From Protula sp. h YS-2021 (lineage: Eukaryota > Annelida > Polychaeta > Sabellida > Serpulidae): a DNA stretch of 64,000 bases. The stretch's first letter is position 1. Every line of letters starts with the position of its first letter. The stretch is taken from contig OX457025.1 of the NCBI GenBank assembly GCA_949752745.1, positions 95,669,804 through 95,733,803 of the forward strand. The letters run 5' to 3'. Below, in pieces: positions 35,861 through 46,033 of this stretch. The notes under the pieces were generated by a model that made no database searches, was not told where the DNA came from, and saw only the letters and a program-made list of their open reading frames with translations. The translations under genes were made by a program, and so were the position numbers.

Positions 35861-36025
35861 TCTCCACTTTTAATGGGTTCCCTTCCAGTAATATTTACCA
35901 CGCAATATAAAAAAGAACTTTTTGAGGTACTGTTCAAGATACTCTAACCCTTCCATCCATCCTATGGCCAATCAGAATGCCCGAGACGTCGTCTGCTAGT
36001 CTCGTATAAACGACATTCCCTTTTT
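35861..36025 (+). repeat. DIRS left inverted terminal repeat
   Basis: Begins TCTCCACTTTTAATGGG and ends at CGACATTCCCTTTTT. It is the reverse complement of 43574-43738. The outermost 31 bases of the element (35830-35860) differ between the two ends, as expected for DIRS elements. Confidence 0.93.
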
Positions 36026-36900
36026 GCGTGGCGTCGATACAACACGCCATTCTGTGTGCTGCCGGTTTTTTGCAGCAAGGGAACTGGTTTAAGGTGCGAA
36101 TTGCTTCATTTTTTACTTAATTCACTGCCTAATGGATTGTTTTATCTATTATTGTGCGTTGGGATAAATTTATGGAGCCGAAGTGTGTTTATTCGCCATC
36201 TTACTCTTCGGTCTGATTAGGTTGAGTTTGCACGATCACGGAGACACTTTCCTAGTCCCGAGAAGTGCGCCTCTTTCTCCACTTTCATTCAGATCGAGGA
36301 ACTTACCAGTTCCACCTCAGTTCGTCTAGGAGTAGGATCTTTTCAGGCTGCTGGACCTGATCAGACTCCAAGCTTTACCAGCCAGCTGTGTCATCGCGGA
36401 AATGGCCAGTTTTTGCTTAAGCTTTACTCCATGGGTCGCTTCTCAGTCTTTGTAGAGCAGGTTCTGCAAGTCTGACAGCGTTCTCCGACGAAAAGAGACG
36501 TTTTCTGTGACGTCTGAGGGTCATTTTCTTTGCCAGGACCGTTTTCCCTTTGTGGTCTTACGGTCACGGGTGCGAGAAGACCATTCTGGTCCAACGGGAT
36601 TCACAAAACCCGTTACGGTCCGATGGTCCCAGGTGCATCTGAGGCAAGAGAGATCCATATCCGACACGGGTGGTGCCATTACGGTCCAGCCCGTTACGGC
36701 CCGGGAACGTTATCGTTCCGGGAAGCATCTCTTTTCGTCTTTCCTTAGACCCAGCGAGTTATTGCGGTGTTTAAGCAATTGTAAACACAGCTTGGAAGGT
36801 TAAAGCTTGCAGTTGAAGCAAAGCACGGAGAAATGTAGTTTTGTGCGTTGTTTTATACTACATATTCTCACCGTTGTTTTTCTCTGCTTGCATTTCAGAT
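36026..36900 (+). promoter_or_regulatory. DIRS 5' leader with a splice-acceptor-like site before gag
   Basis: About 870 bp without a supported gene lies between the left repeat and gag. The last bases before the gag ATG are a pyrimidine-rich tract ending in TTTCAG (36878-36898), which looks like a 3' splice site. A leader intron is possible, but no donor was identified with confidence. Confidence 0.4.
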
Positions 36901-39138
36901 ATGACAGAGGCCAGTCTACATTCTCCACCGTTACTGCCTCAGTGTATCCATCCTCCAACCGCGTGTAACCCCCACTCCATCTGCGACCGCTGTAGACGGA
37001 ATAGTGGAATACCTCTGTGTGAGCCAGACAGCCAGTGTGGCGAGTGTCTACATCTTTCTCCAGAGGATTGGAAAGTCCTATTACGGAATAGGACCAAGAA
37101 CGAGCGCAGGAGGGATAAGCGCAAATTCCTTTCGTCAGCTTCGTTTGTTACTCGTGAATTTATTCGTGATACCATGAAGAAGGCTAGCTCCGTTATTCTG
37201 GGCCAGGTCTCCACCCCCGTACACGTAGACACTGGTGCAGAATCGGAATCCGCTACGCCAGTTAAGAGACATAAAAAGTCCAAGAGTAAAGGACGTGCAT
37301 TTTCTGAGACTGTAGCAGAATTGGACATCCCGGAAGGGCAAGAACGGGATCGTCTCCGCGAGGCATGGGCCTCACCTCCTAGAGTGAAACCCAGTGGCAG
37401 TCCAGGAGGGGCGTTTAAGTCCCCGTCTGAGGAACAAGTGACTTTAACGCATAAGGATACGGGAACAGTACTTTCGGCGGTTACAGGCCAGTTAGGCATT
37501 CCCCCGCGAGAGGACTTATCCCCCCCTCCTCAGCTGCAGCGTCTCCCGAGTGAATTTTCAGCGTTTTTGTCTATGCAATCGCAACTGCAAAAACAACTTT
37601 TGGATTTACAGAGTCAAGTTCAGAAGCAGGAGAGTCTGCTTAGTCAAAGGCAAAAGCCTAAACCATCAGCTACGGTTTCTCGTCCTCCTCCGGAAATTCA
37701 GTCAGTGGCAGCGATATCGGGCTCGCCTGTACCTCACCTCCCGCTGGACTCTAACGTGGATATTCCCGAAACGGTCACCATCAGCGAGGAGGATTCCGTG
37801 GGCGTGCCCCTTTCGGGCCAAGTCTCCGCATTGCTGGAAGATGATGAGGAAATCGGGCCGATGGAAAATTCTCCCCTAGCAGCAGTCCCAAGCAACAGGG
37901 AGAAAGAAATTTACACCCCAGTAGGGGAACCCCACATGTCACATTTTTCACAATCCCAACTCCCAGAAGCAGCATCTGATGAACAGGAGTCGGAGGTGGA
38001 AGACGGGGAAGAAGAATCCGAGGGTACGTCAGTACATTCCCGTTGTCATTTACCGTTACGGGCAGTGGAGCAGGTGCGTTCTCCCGGCCAAGGGCATCGA
38101 CTTTGGAGAGATCCAGCGGCAGCGGGCAGACGGCCCATCCGTACTCCCTCTCCACCAGATCTTGCCCCATCGGTCGAGGACGCGGCCCCCTCGAGTTCTG
38201 CTTCTACGATTGCACCAGAAGACGTGCCGTTCAGGGATGCCATTCAAGAGATAGCCCGCTTAGCAGAGGTCTCCTGTGGCTCCCCAAATTTAGATAAGGA
38301 GGATCCGCCCATTCGGATGACATCTCAGGCAGCTCCACCACAACAGGACTCGTTTATCGCACTAGCCACCAGTGAGGGCATTGCTCATGCTGTCACGGTC
38401 CGCGCGAAAGAGTTCAAGAAGATGGACGCCGGTGAGGGTCGCACGTTGTCGCGTTTCCATTTATCTAAACATTGCTCAGTACGACCAGGACCATATCGGT
38501 CAGCGGATGAAAAAATTCCCCTAGAGGCACTGGAGCAGCCCGTGAAGCGTACAGTCTGGATGCCCACAGTGCGTAGTGACTCAGACATTCCATTAGTGGA
38601 GAAAGACGCAAAGACCATCGAGGCGTCTTCTCGCCACATCCTGAACATTATGTCTTTTCAAGATCATGCACTTAAAGCACTAAAGTCGCGTTGGGAAGAA
38701 CTTCGCCTTAGTGATCCCGTGTCTGCTAAATTGATGGAATGCCTGGCCTTAGCTACCCGAGACGTGGTCAAACTTTCCACTTTTTTGATGACTTCAATGG
38801 TCTACTTACGTCGAGATGCCTTTCTCCAGCACTGCTGGTCTAGTGTCAAAGGTTTGCGGGACCTGCGTCATGCCCCTATCCTGGAGGAACGAGAACTATT
38901 TCCTCCCGCCGAGATAGAGAGGGTGAACCAGGAAAGTCGTTCGCTTTCGCAAGATTATGCCCTGATGTCCAGGATGTCTCGCTCCTCCTTCAAACGTCCA
39001 CTGAAGAGGAAGAGACCACAACAGTCCTCTCCAGCACCGTCTAAGCCGAGTGCGCAGCTACAACAGCCCCCTGTCAAGAAACCGAAACCCAGCCCCGGCA
39101 GCAAGACAGAGGGTCCGGCTCCACAGTCGTTCAGGTAG
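36901..39138 (+). CDS. DIRS Gag-like structural protein
   Basis: The first ATG of the frame (36901) follows directly after a CAG splice-acceptor-like site and gives about 745 residues. The N-terminus has a Cys/His-rich segment (CDRCRRN, CEPDSQCGEC) followed by a basic stretch (NERRRDKRK). The middle is Pro/Ser/Glu-rich with a Gln-rich coiled-coil candidate (QSQLQKQLLDLQSQVQ). The C-terminal third holds a helical region (LVEKDAKTIEASSRHILN) shared with the antisense relic, and a basic Lys/Pro tail. In DIRS elements this ORF is presumed to form the particle. It overlaps the RT frame by about 90 bases, which suggests frameshifting or reinitiation. Confidence 0.85.
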   Translation: MTEASLHSPPLLPQCIHPPTACNPHSICDRCRRNSGIPLCEPDSQCGECLHLSPEDWKVLLRNRTKNERRRDKRKFLSSASFVTREFIRDTMKKASSVILGQVSTPVHVDTGAESESATPVKRHKKSKSKGRAFSETVAELDIPEGQERDRLREAWASPPRVKPSGSPGGAFKSPSEEQVTLTHKDTGTVLSAVTGQLGIPPREDLSPPPQLQRLPSEFSAFLSMQSQLQKQLLDLQSQVQKQESLLSQRQKPKPSATVSRPPPEIQSVAAISGSPVPHLPLDSNVDIPETVTISEEDSVGVPLSGQVSALLEDDEEIGPMENSPLAAVPSNREKEIYTPVGEPHMSHFSQSQLPEAASDEQESEVEDGEEESEGTSVHSRCHLPLRAVEQVRSPGQGHRLWRDPAAAGRRPIRTPSPPDLAPSVEDAAPSSSASTIAPEDVPFRDAIQEIARLAEVSCGSPNLDKEDPPIRMTSQAAPPQQDSFIALATSEGIAHAVTVRAKEFKKMDAGEGRTLSRFHLSKHCSVRPGPYRSADEKIPLEALEQPVKRTVWMPTVRSDSDIPLVEKDAKTIEASSRHILNIMSFQDHALKALKSRWEELRLSDPVSAKLMECLALATRDVVKLSTFLMTSMVYLRRDAFLQHCWSSVKGLRDLRHAPILEERELFPPAEIERVNQESRSLSQDYALMSRMSRSSFKRPLKRKRPQQSSPAPSKPSAQLQQPPVKKPKPSPGSKTEGPAPQSFR

Positions 39139-41164
39139 CAGCCAACCAAAGTACCGTCACGAGATTCCCTTATCTCCTGGCGATACTTTAGCAAACTTAA
39201 GAGACTTGGAAAATTTACTTTCCTTAAACGCCTCCTTGCCCGTAGGAGGAAGACTAGGAAAGTTTTGGCAGCAATGGGCAGAAATGGGGGCGTCTCGAAG
39301 GGTAGTACGTTGGTTAAAGAGAGGTTACTCCCTACCTTTCAAACGAGACCGGAACGGGCTCAGGTGCCCTATTCCCCTAACCGCCCATGCGCCAAGACAA
39401 CTAGTCACCTCTTACGCCAAGGGGTCAGAAAAAGACCGAGCTCTCCAAGAAATGCTACTGAGCTTGTCTCAAAAACAGGCGATAGAGGAAATGCCAGAAA
39501 ATCAAATGGGTTTTTTCAGCAGAGTTTTTCTGGTTCCCAAGAAATCCGGAGGGTGGAGGCTGGTAATCGACCTTTCCCCCATAAACGGTTTTCTTCGAGT
39601 GATCACCTTTCAGATGGACACGGCCCAGGTGATAAAAGGGTCATTACGGGAAGGGATGTGGGGTACCTCCATAGATCTCTCCGATGCTTACCTCCATATT
39701 CCTCTCCATCGCTCGGCAAGAAAATTTCTAGCCTTTCAAGTAGGGAAAAGACGATTTTGGTTTCTGGCACTTCCCTTCGGTCTGGCTACGGCCCCGTACG
39801 TTTTCTCCAAGGTCATGAAAGTACTGAAAACATGGGCACGGCTAGAAGGGATGTTAGTCTTTCAGTATCTGGACGACTGGTTTCTGGCGAATCAAGACAG
39901 GCAGGTAACCGAGAATCATACAATGTCTTTAGTTCGCAAGGCACTAGAGGTAGGTCTAGTAGTAAACCTAGCCAAGTCCGAACTAACCCCCAAACAGTCC
40001 ATTACCTTTCTAGGGGAGTTTTGGGATCTGGCAATAGCAAAGGCGTTCCCTACGCCAGAACGCCGCCAGAGAATTGCAGATGCCATAAAAGGTATTTCCC
40101 CAGGAAAGAAGGTGAGATTACAGGCCATGGAATCGCTCCTCGGCCTGTTAGTGGCAACAGAGAAGACAGTCCCCCTGGGCCGTCTCCATTACAGGCCATT
40201 TCAAAGCCAGGTAAGATGGGCGTTGCATCAGGGTCGTTCACCCGCAGCGAGGATGCAAGTTTCACAGGTAACCCTACAAGCCCTACAGTGGTGGTGCGAT
40301 GTTCTAATTATGTCCGAAGGAATGCCATTTCAGCCCCCCACCCCGGAGATAGAGATTCAGACCGATGCGTCCCATGCGGGGTGGGGAATTTATTGGAATG
40401 GTCAGGTATGGAAGGGCAAATGGCCACCCTCGCTTCAGTCCTACCACATAAACTGGCTGGAGCTTCGGGTGGTCTGGATTGCCCTAATCAAGCTGACCAA
40501 CCAACTCAGAAACAAGGCAGTCCTTTTTCGGTTAGACAACTCCACAGCCATAGCTTACCTCAACAAGCAGGGGGGCACCAAATCACGATCCCTGTCCAAA
40601 CTTGCATTCCAAATTCTTTCAAAGGCCAGGGAGGAACAGGTGACCGTTTCCGCCCGTCACCTGGCCGGGAAATTAAACGTCCTAGCGGACTTAGCCTCCA
40701 GACAGGGTCAAGTTATCAACACCGAGTGGTGCCTATCCCCTCGGTCCTTTCAGTGGGTGACACACCAATCCCCATGGGGTGCCCCGACTCTGGATCTGTT
40801 TGCAAACGCGATGACCACCCAACTTCCCCGGTACGTGTCTCCTTGCCCGGACCCAGCAGCTTGGGCAGTAGACGCTCTCAATTGTCAGTGGCCACGGGAC
40901 GAGGTACTGTATGCCTTTCCCCCACAAGCAATCTTAGGGCAAGTCCTGCAGAGAGTAATCGAGTTGAAACCACCGTTCCTATTACTCATTGCCCCATGGA
41001 CACCGGAAGCCCCATGGTTCGCCCTCCTACTCCATTGCAAGGTAGTAAGGTCGATACCGATCCCATGCCACAACGAGTTGCTATCACAACCCCATTGGCA
41101 TCACTTCCACCCCTCCCCTCGCTTACTGAACCTCCACCTTTGGTGTCTGACCAGTCCTTTCTGA
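39050..41164 (+). CDS. DIRS reverse transcriptase / RNase H / methyltransferase-like polyprotein
   Basis: Open from about 39050 with no early ATG; the first Met lies more than 70 codons in, so translation may depend on frameshifting from gag. RT blocks are FLVPKKSGGWRLVIDLSPIN, DLSDAYLHIPLH, LPFGLATAPYVFSK and the catalytic QYLDDW (near 39865-39880). RNase H follows (QTDASHAGWGIYW near 40.36 kb, then NWLELRVVW, RLDNSTAIAYLN, LAGKLNVLAD). The last part, with PTLDLFA, YAFPP and APWTPEAPW, matches the Dam-like methyltransferase-type domain found in many DIRS elements. The product copies element RNA into circular DNA. No break is seen. Confidence 0.93.
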   Translation: MRSYNSPLSRNRNPAPAARQRVRLHSRSGSSQPKYRHEIPLSPGDTLANLRDLENLLSLNASLPVGGRLGKFWQQWAEMGASRRVVRWLKRGYSLPFKRDRNGLRCPIPLTAHAPRQLVTSYAKGSEKDRALQEMLLSLSQKQAIEEMPENQMGFFSRVFLVPKKSGGWRLVIDLSPINGFLRVITFQMDTAQVIKGSLREGMWGTSIDLSDAYLHIPLHRSARKFLAFQVGKRRFWFLALPFGLATAPYVFSKVMKVLKTWARLEGMLVFQYLDDWFLANQDRQVTENHTMSLVRKALEVGLVVNLAKSELTPKQSITFLGEFWDLAIAKAFPTPERRQRIADAIKGISPGKKVRLQAMESLLGLLVATEKTVPLGRLHYRPFQSQVRWALHQGRSPAARMQVSQVTLQALQWWCDVLIMSEGMPFQPPTPEIEIQTDASHAGWGIYWNGQVWKGKWPPSLQSYHINWLELRVVWIALIKLTNQLRNKAVLFRLDNSTAIAYLNKQGGTKSRSLSKLAFQILSKAREEQVTVSARHLAGKLNVLADLASRQGQVINTEWCLSPRSFQWVTHQSPWGAPTLDLFANAMTTQLPRYVSPCPDPAAWAVDALNCQWPRDEVLYAFPPQAILGQVLQRVIELKPPFLLLIAPWTPEAPWFALLLHCKVVRSIPIPCHNELLSQPHWHHFHPSPRLLNLHLWCLTSPF

Positions 41165-42222
41165 AAAACAAGGGTTTTTCTAAGCAGGTGAGAGAGAAAA
41201 TAGTAAACAGTCACAAGGGTTCAACGGCCAAAGTTTACAGGTCGCAGTGGAATAAATTTGCCGCTTGGTGTAGCACTTCTAAGCTAGATCCGTTTCAGGC
41301 TAGCCCAGCAGTGGTAGCGGATTTCCTCGATCACCTTTTCACGGAGGTGAAATTAAAGGTAAGTTCCATCGAGGGCTATAGGGCCGCTATAGGGTCAAGA
41401 CTCAAAGCGTCTACAGGCTACGACCCGGGCGAAGATACTTCCCTATCACAGCTAGTAAGACATTTTAAAGTAAGCTCCCCACCCTGCCCATCCAACATAG
41501 CGCAGTGGGATTTATCAATAGTCTTACAGTATCTTCAGCGCCCAGATATATTTAGTAAGGACGTGATTTCAGCAAAAAACGCAACATTAAGATTCACGTT
41601 TTTATTGGCCTTAGCTTCGGGCAAAAGAAGAGGCGAAATCCATGCCCTAGACAGAAAGGTAAATAAAGATAAGGGTACATGGGAGAAGGTCACCCTAGTC
41701 CCTAGAGCAGGATTCATGGGAAAAACCCACATCATGACCCAAGGGATGGGAACGTTCGATCACATTACTCTCCCATCCCTACCAGATGACCCCGACTCAG
41801 ACGGTCTGGTCTCTTTGTGTCCCGTCAAAGCGCTGCAACAGTATTTGGAAATGTCAGAGGCCTACCGATCAGATAATCAGAAGGCTCTCATCATTTCGTT
41901 TATGCCGAAATTTAACAAAGATCTTTCGAAACAGTCGATCTCAAATTATATTAAAAGGATCATTTTGGCAGCCTATGACGATGCACAAATCGACCCTAAC
42001 CCGTTAGGGGAATCAAACATCAAAGCCCATCAGGTAAGGCAAGTAGCCAATTCCCTCAGGGCGGTACGCAACGTGTCCCTTTCGGATATATTAAAAACAG
42101 GTTGTTGGGTTTCCCCCAACTCGTTTGTTAAATACTATCTGAAAGATTTTTCTCAAGATGAATTGTCTGGCTTATATTCATTAGGACCGTTCGTGGCTTC
42201 AGAAACGACCATTACAGGCTGA
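41065..42222 (+). CDS. DIRS tyrosine recombinase
   Basis: The conserved part starts near VREKIVNSHKGSTAKVYRSQ, and I chose the ATG at 41065 because it precedes this region. The frame is in fact open back to 39265 across the whole RT gene. Catalytic residues of the tyrosine-recombinase fold are visible: Arg in GKRRGEIHAL (about 41.63 kb), His-x-x-Arg in AHQVRQVANS (about 42.03 kb) and the nucleophile Tyr in FVKYYLKD (about 42.13 kb). It would integrate the circular DNA copy. The protein end is complete. Confidence is high for the function and moderate for the start. Confidence 0.9.
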   Translation: MPQRVAITTPLASLPPLPSLTEPPPLVSDQSFLKNKGFSKQVREKIVNSHKGSTAKVYRSQWNKFAAWCSTSKLDPFQASPAVVADFLDHLFTEVKLKVSSIEGYRAAIGSRLKASTGYDPGEDTSLSQLVRHFKVSSPPCPSNIAQWDLSIVLQYLQRPDIFSKDVISAKNATLRFTFLLALASGKRRGEIHALDRKVNKDKGTWEKVTLVPRAGFMGKTHIMTQGMGTFDHITLPSLPDDPDSDGLVSLCPVKALQQYLEMSEAYRSDNQKALIISFMPKFNKDLSKQSISNYIKRIILAAYDDAQIDPNPLGESNIKAHQVRQVANSLRAVRNVSLSDILKTGCWVSPNSFVKYYLKDFSQDELSGLYSLGPFVASETTITG

Positions 42223-43393
42223 GTGTTTCTGTTGTAGGAATGCTTCTCCCAAGTTTAAGAACAAGGGCAAGCACAAGAGTAACTTCTCCAAGGGCCGTAA
42301 TGGGAATAGTAACAACAACAACAAGCCACGAAAGTAACAACCTACAAGAAGGTCTTTCCTTCTTACTCTGAACATTTCGCCTTTCGCTCAGGTCCTTTGG
42401 ACCATTTCGGTTCGTGCTTATATTAAGTTACGGACGAACGCTGGACGGTTATGTTTAATTAAGCATTTATTTACTCCGAAGTGTTCAGGATCGCATGTGT
42501 AATGAGTACAGCCCAGTCTTCGGTCTTACGGCTACTCGGATGCTTAAGTTTTGATCTCCTTTCTTCATGTTTTTCAGAAAGAAAGGGGGGGGGACCATGT
42601 CGGTCCCAGACGTACCCAGTGACCGTACACCCGTTGTAGCCGGAAGGCCGAAAGCCGGTTTATGGTTCATGGTATGAGGTACCATAGTATCATTATGGGC
42701 TTATGGGACCATAACGGCCCCATATAGGAAAACAGTCATAAATAAGCAAAATTTTTTCTGTTTTTCATTTTATGACGATTTACAGTAGTTTTAGTACTAT
42801 CTAGTCAATCGCTATGAGTTTATTTCAAATAAACGTGGTAATTTATCAAATGAGAAGAAGAAAAGTTAGACAGCGGACTCGCTTTCTTTTTCAAGTTTGA
42901 ATTGCATGTCTTGTAAGACACTTCAGTCACTTTACTAGAAGTGTCAAAGAGTTTATTTGCGTAATTCCTATGGATTTACGATCGTTTTGTAGTACTTCTA
43001 AATAAACCTAATTGTTCATCAATACATAGCAAGTGAATAGTGAGAACTTGAGGAAGGGATCCATCCGGTGGGCGGTTGGAGGGGGATGGTGATAGTTCTC
43101 AAAAAAGATGATGGCATGGTTGGAAGCCTTCTCATCTCAACTGACAGTTGCTGTGATATTTTTTACTTTGTTACGATTTACCTTATGTTGAAAGACCGGA
43201 ATGGTACGCCTCCGGACTTTATTTAGGAAATCATTAAAAGAATTGAAACTTAGCTGACAAGTTTTATTTCTTCTTTGCGTCGAGTGCACAGCACTCCTCG
43301 CCTATATGCAATGAGCTTTTACAAGCCATAGTGTAATTCGCGACCTTTTTGGGCAGTTCAAGAATGGCAGGCTCCCCTGCTCCGGACTCAAGT
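42223..43393 (+). other. DIRS 3' non-coding region
   Basis: About 1.2 kb between the recombinase stop and the internal complementary region. No gene is recognised. An open frame at 42485-42685 on the minus strand has no motif. A G-run (AAGGGGGGGGGACC) lies near 42585. Confidence 0.6.
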
Positions 43394-43507
43394 CCCATTA
43401 AAAGTGGAGATAAGCGAATTCAAAGCTTTTGCGAAGTAAAACTATCGTTTTATTTCGTAAAACGAGCTTTTACGAGTAAAAGCGCAATTCGCGTTCTCCA
43501 CTTTTAA
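43394..43507 (+). repeat. DIRS internal complementary region
   Basis: Bases 43394-43441 are the reverse complement of the left terminus 35830-35877. Bases 43442-43507 are the reverse complement of the right terminus 43726-43791. The region therefore reads as the two element ends joined, and is thought to act as the template that joins the termini of the linear intermediate into a circle. Confidence 0.93.
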
Positions 43508-43573
43508 CTTTGATTTTAACCCGTCCCATCCATCCCCAACTAGCCTGGGCGTGTTTTACCGCCTTTTGGGGCT

Positions 43574-43738
43574 AAAAAGGGAATGTCGTTTATACGAGAC
43601 TAGCAGACGACGTCTCGGGCATTCTGATTGGCCATAGGATGGATGGAAGGGTTAGAGTATCTTGAACAGTACCTCAAAAAGTTCTTTTTTATATTGCGTG
43701 GTAAATATTACTGGAAGGGAACCCATTAAAAGTGGAGA
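43574..43738 (-). repeat. DIRS right inverted terminal repeat
   Basis: Reverse complement of 35861-36025 with no difference detected by eye. It runs from AAAAAGGGAATGTCG to AAAAGTGGAGA, followed by the unique right terminus that ends near 43791. Confidence 0.93.
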
Positions 43739-43849
43739 ACGCGAATTGCGCTTTTACTCGTAAAAGCTCGTTTTACGAAATAAAACGATAGTAAGCTTTC
43801 AAGCCGGCTGCTGATTCATTTTCCTATCAATACAATACGATGGTTTTCA

Positions 43850-45610
43850 GAGGTCGTGAAAACGTTTTACGGAATTCCAAGAATTCTAAAGACTGCCGTT
43901 TTGTTGTATTTTAAGTCCAGTAATGCTTTTATTCAACACTTTGTTGATTTTGCGTGGGAAAACAGATGTCCATATTTGATGCGCATATTATGCGAATATT
44001 TTCACACTTATATTACGCGCATGTCTAGGAACGTTTATTAGGCGTATTTTCACCCATGCAGTGGAGCAAGGTCATCTCGGTCCAAGAAGTCTAGCTGTTG
44101 ATTTCTCTGTTTTGAGTGTAGGCTCGGCAGAGGAAACTGAGGAATTTCCACTATAAAATGCATGAAAATATATGCGTATAAAGTGCATGGGTTCACATAC
44201 GCATAATACACATCGGAAAGAGTTTCAAACTCCCCTAAATCCTACGTAACTACGTGGGAATTTCCCAAGAAAACACACATTACTTATGCATGGATACGTG
44301 GGAATACATAGTCCCCATGCGGGACTGCTAATTGGGAGTTTTTCGTAATTTTTCGTCCCACGTATAAAACGAGTTGTTTTAGGTTTTATTTACATGGGAA
44401 CGTGGGACGTTGGCATGGCCACATAGAAAACATGTAATATGCGTGGACATTCCCACGGTGTGATTTCCTTGTAAACTCTACGTATAATATACGTAGGCAT
44501 TCCTACGTATAAAATGTATGGGTAGATGTACGCGTAAACTGCATGATTTTCCCTGCGTAATGCCCATCGTGGACATTCCCCTGTGAAACGAACGTGTTTT
44601 CTATGTGGACTTTTCCACATAAAAAAAATGCATAGGCAAATGTCGTGTAAAATGTTTTTTCATGCGTAATACACACCGTGGGCATTCATGTATTTATAAT
44701 AAGCAAGGCATACACGGGAATGCCGCGAAATTTTAAGTGGGAATTCAAAAGTATAATATACATATAATATGCTTTTAAATTCCCAGGTAAAATTTCATTA
44801 AAAGTCATCTGTATATTACACGTATATTTTATGTAAGATTTCCCATATGGGCATTCCCATGTAAAATACACGTATATAATGCGTGAAAACTTCCACGTAG
44901 TAAATGGGAAAATATATGCATATTATATGTAGTCTATCAATGCGGGCTTATTGTCGCAGACCGGAAACAGCCGCAATTGAGCGATAATATATTTAAATTT
45001 TGCTAAATGCTGCATATTTTCATAATTTTTATGCTGAGAAGTCTTTTAAGGAGCACTTTATATCTGCACTATAGTGATAAAAGTTGATGTCAGTATATTC
45101 GATATAGTTATCGTGTGTGCCCAGGGTGGGTCGTTCCTTTAAAATCCCATGCTTAATATGCGTGGGAATTCCCACATATAAAATGCATGGGTTTACATGC
45201 GCATAACACACATTGGAAAGAGTCTCAAACTCCCCTAAATCCCACCTTACTATATGGGAATTTCCCCAACAAAACACACATAATTTATGCGTGGGTAAGT
45301 GGGAATACCTAAACATATTATGCATAGTCCCCATGTGGGACTGCTATACGGGTGGTAGGCAAACTCTGAAATGCATATAAAATAAGTTTAAAAATGCGGA
45401 AAATCCGTCTAATATTCGTGGGAGAAAAAACACGTGTAAAGGCGTTTAATAACTGGTGGAATTACGTGTACAATGCGTATAAATTTTTATGTGGAAAATA
45501 TGCGTACTTTATGCAAATTATCGACGAGCAAAATGGCCAAAATACACCTAACTTGCCCATTTTGCCCACGTATTTTACACGTATAATATCCGCTAAAATT
45601 TTGGACGCGG
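43850..45610. repeat. Degenerate repeat field (TACGTGGGAATTCCCACG / TATAAAATGCATGGG words)
   Basis: The words GCGTATA, CGTGGGAAT, TTCCCACGTA, AATGCATGGGT and ACACGTATAAT recur dozens of times in both orientations, with no constant period. Inside the field, about 44195-44340 and 45180-45350 are diverged direct copies of one unit of roughly 150-170 bp (both contain GGAAAGAGT, TCAAACTCCCCTAAATCC and CCCCATG.GGGACTGCTA). It is probably an old satellite-like array. Frames open within it are not genes. Confidence 0.7.
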
Positions 45611-45992
45611 GAAACTGACGTTTTAAACATTTTGAGGTGACAGATCTTGGAATGCAAAAAAATACATAAATAAATAAGGACAAGAACTAGAACGTAACGT
45701 ATGGTTGTTTTGACTTTTGACTTTCATAATCATTTAGTGATTATATTATCATAAAAAAACCGAAAAAAAAAGCTCCAACCCCCGCGGTCAACCTGGATAT
45801 CTTTTCCCTCTAAGACATCATAATTAATGTCTCTGTGACCTGCTACCTCCTCCCTCTCCAACAACCCATCCTCATCCCCAACCCAACCCCACTCCCCCAT
45901 ATCCCTTCCACAAAAAGAAATGGGGAGCATGTTGATGGCGATTTTTAGATGAATTAAGCGCTCTGATGAAGTAAAAACAATTCATCAACGTC

Positions 45993-45996
<4 letters not shown>

Positions 45997-46031
<35 letters not shown>
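45997..46031. repeat. (AG)n microsatellite
   Basis: An uninterrupted AG run of about 35 bp. A CT-rich run follows within 80 bp (46085-46115). Confidence 0.97.

Positions 46032-46033
<2 letters not shown>

Larger units (their letters stand above)
35830..43791 (+). mobile_element. DIRS-type tyrosine-recombinase retrotransposon, structurally complete
   Basis: The element carries gag, RT/RNase H/methyltransferase and tyrosine recombinase in order, all uninterrupted. Inverted repeats of 165 bp (35861-36025 and 43574-43738) appear identical by eye. The outer ends 35830-35877 and 43726-43791 are complementary to the two halves of an internal region at 43394-43507, which is the hallmark internal complementary region of DIRS elements. 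Those halves define the element ends to within a base or two. DIRS elements copy through a circular DNA that the recombinase inserts without a target duplication. Intact frames and matching repeats point to a recent, possibly active copy. Confidence 0.95.

Noticed and set aside
39265..41064. Separate gene overlapping the DIRS RT
   Set aside because: It is the same frame as the tyrosine recombinase and its translation over the RT region shows no domain. It is kept only as a finding about overlap.
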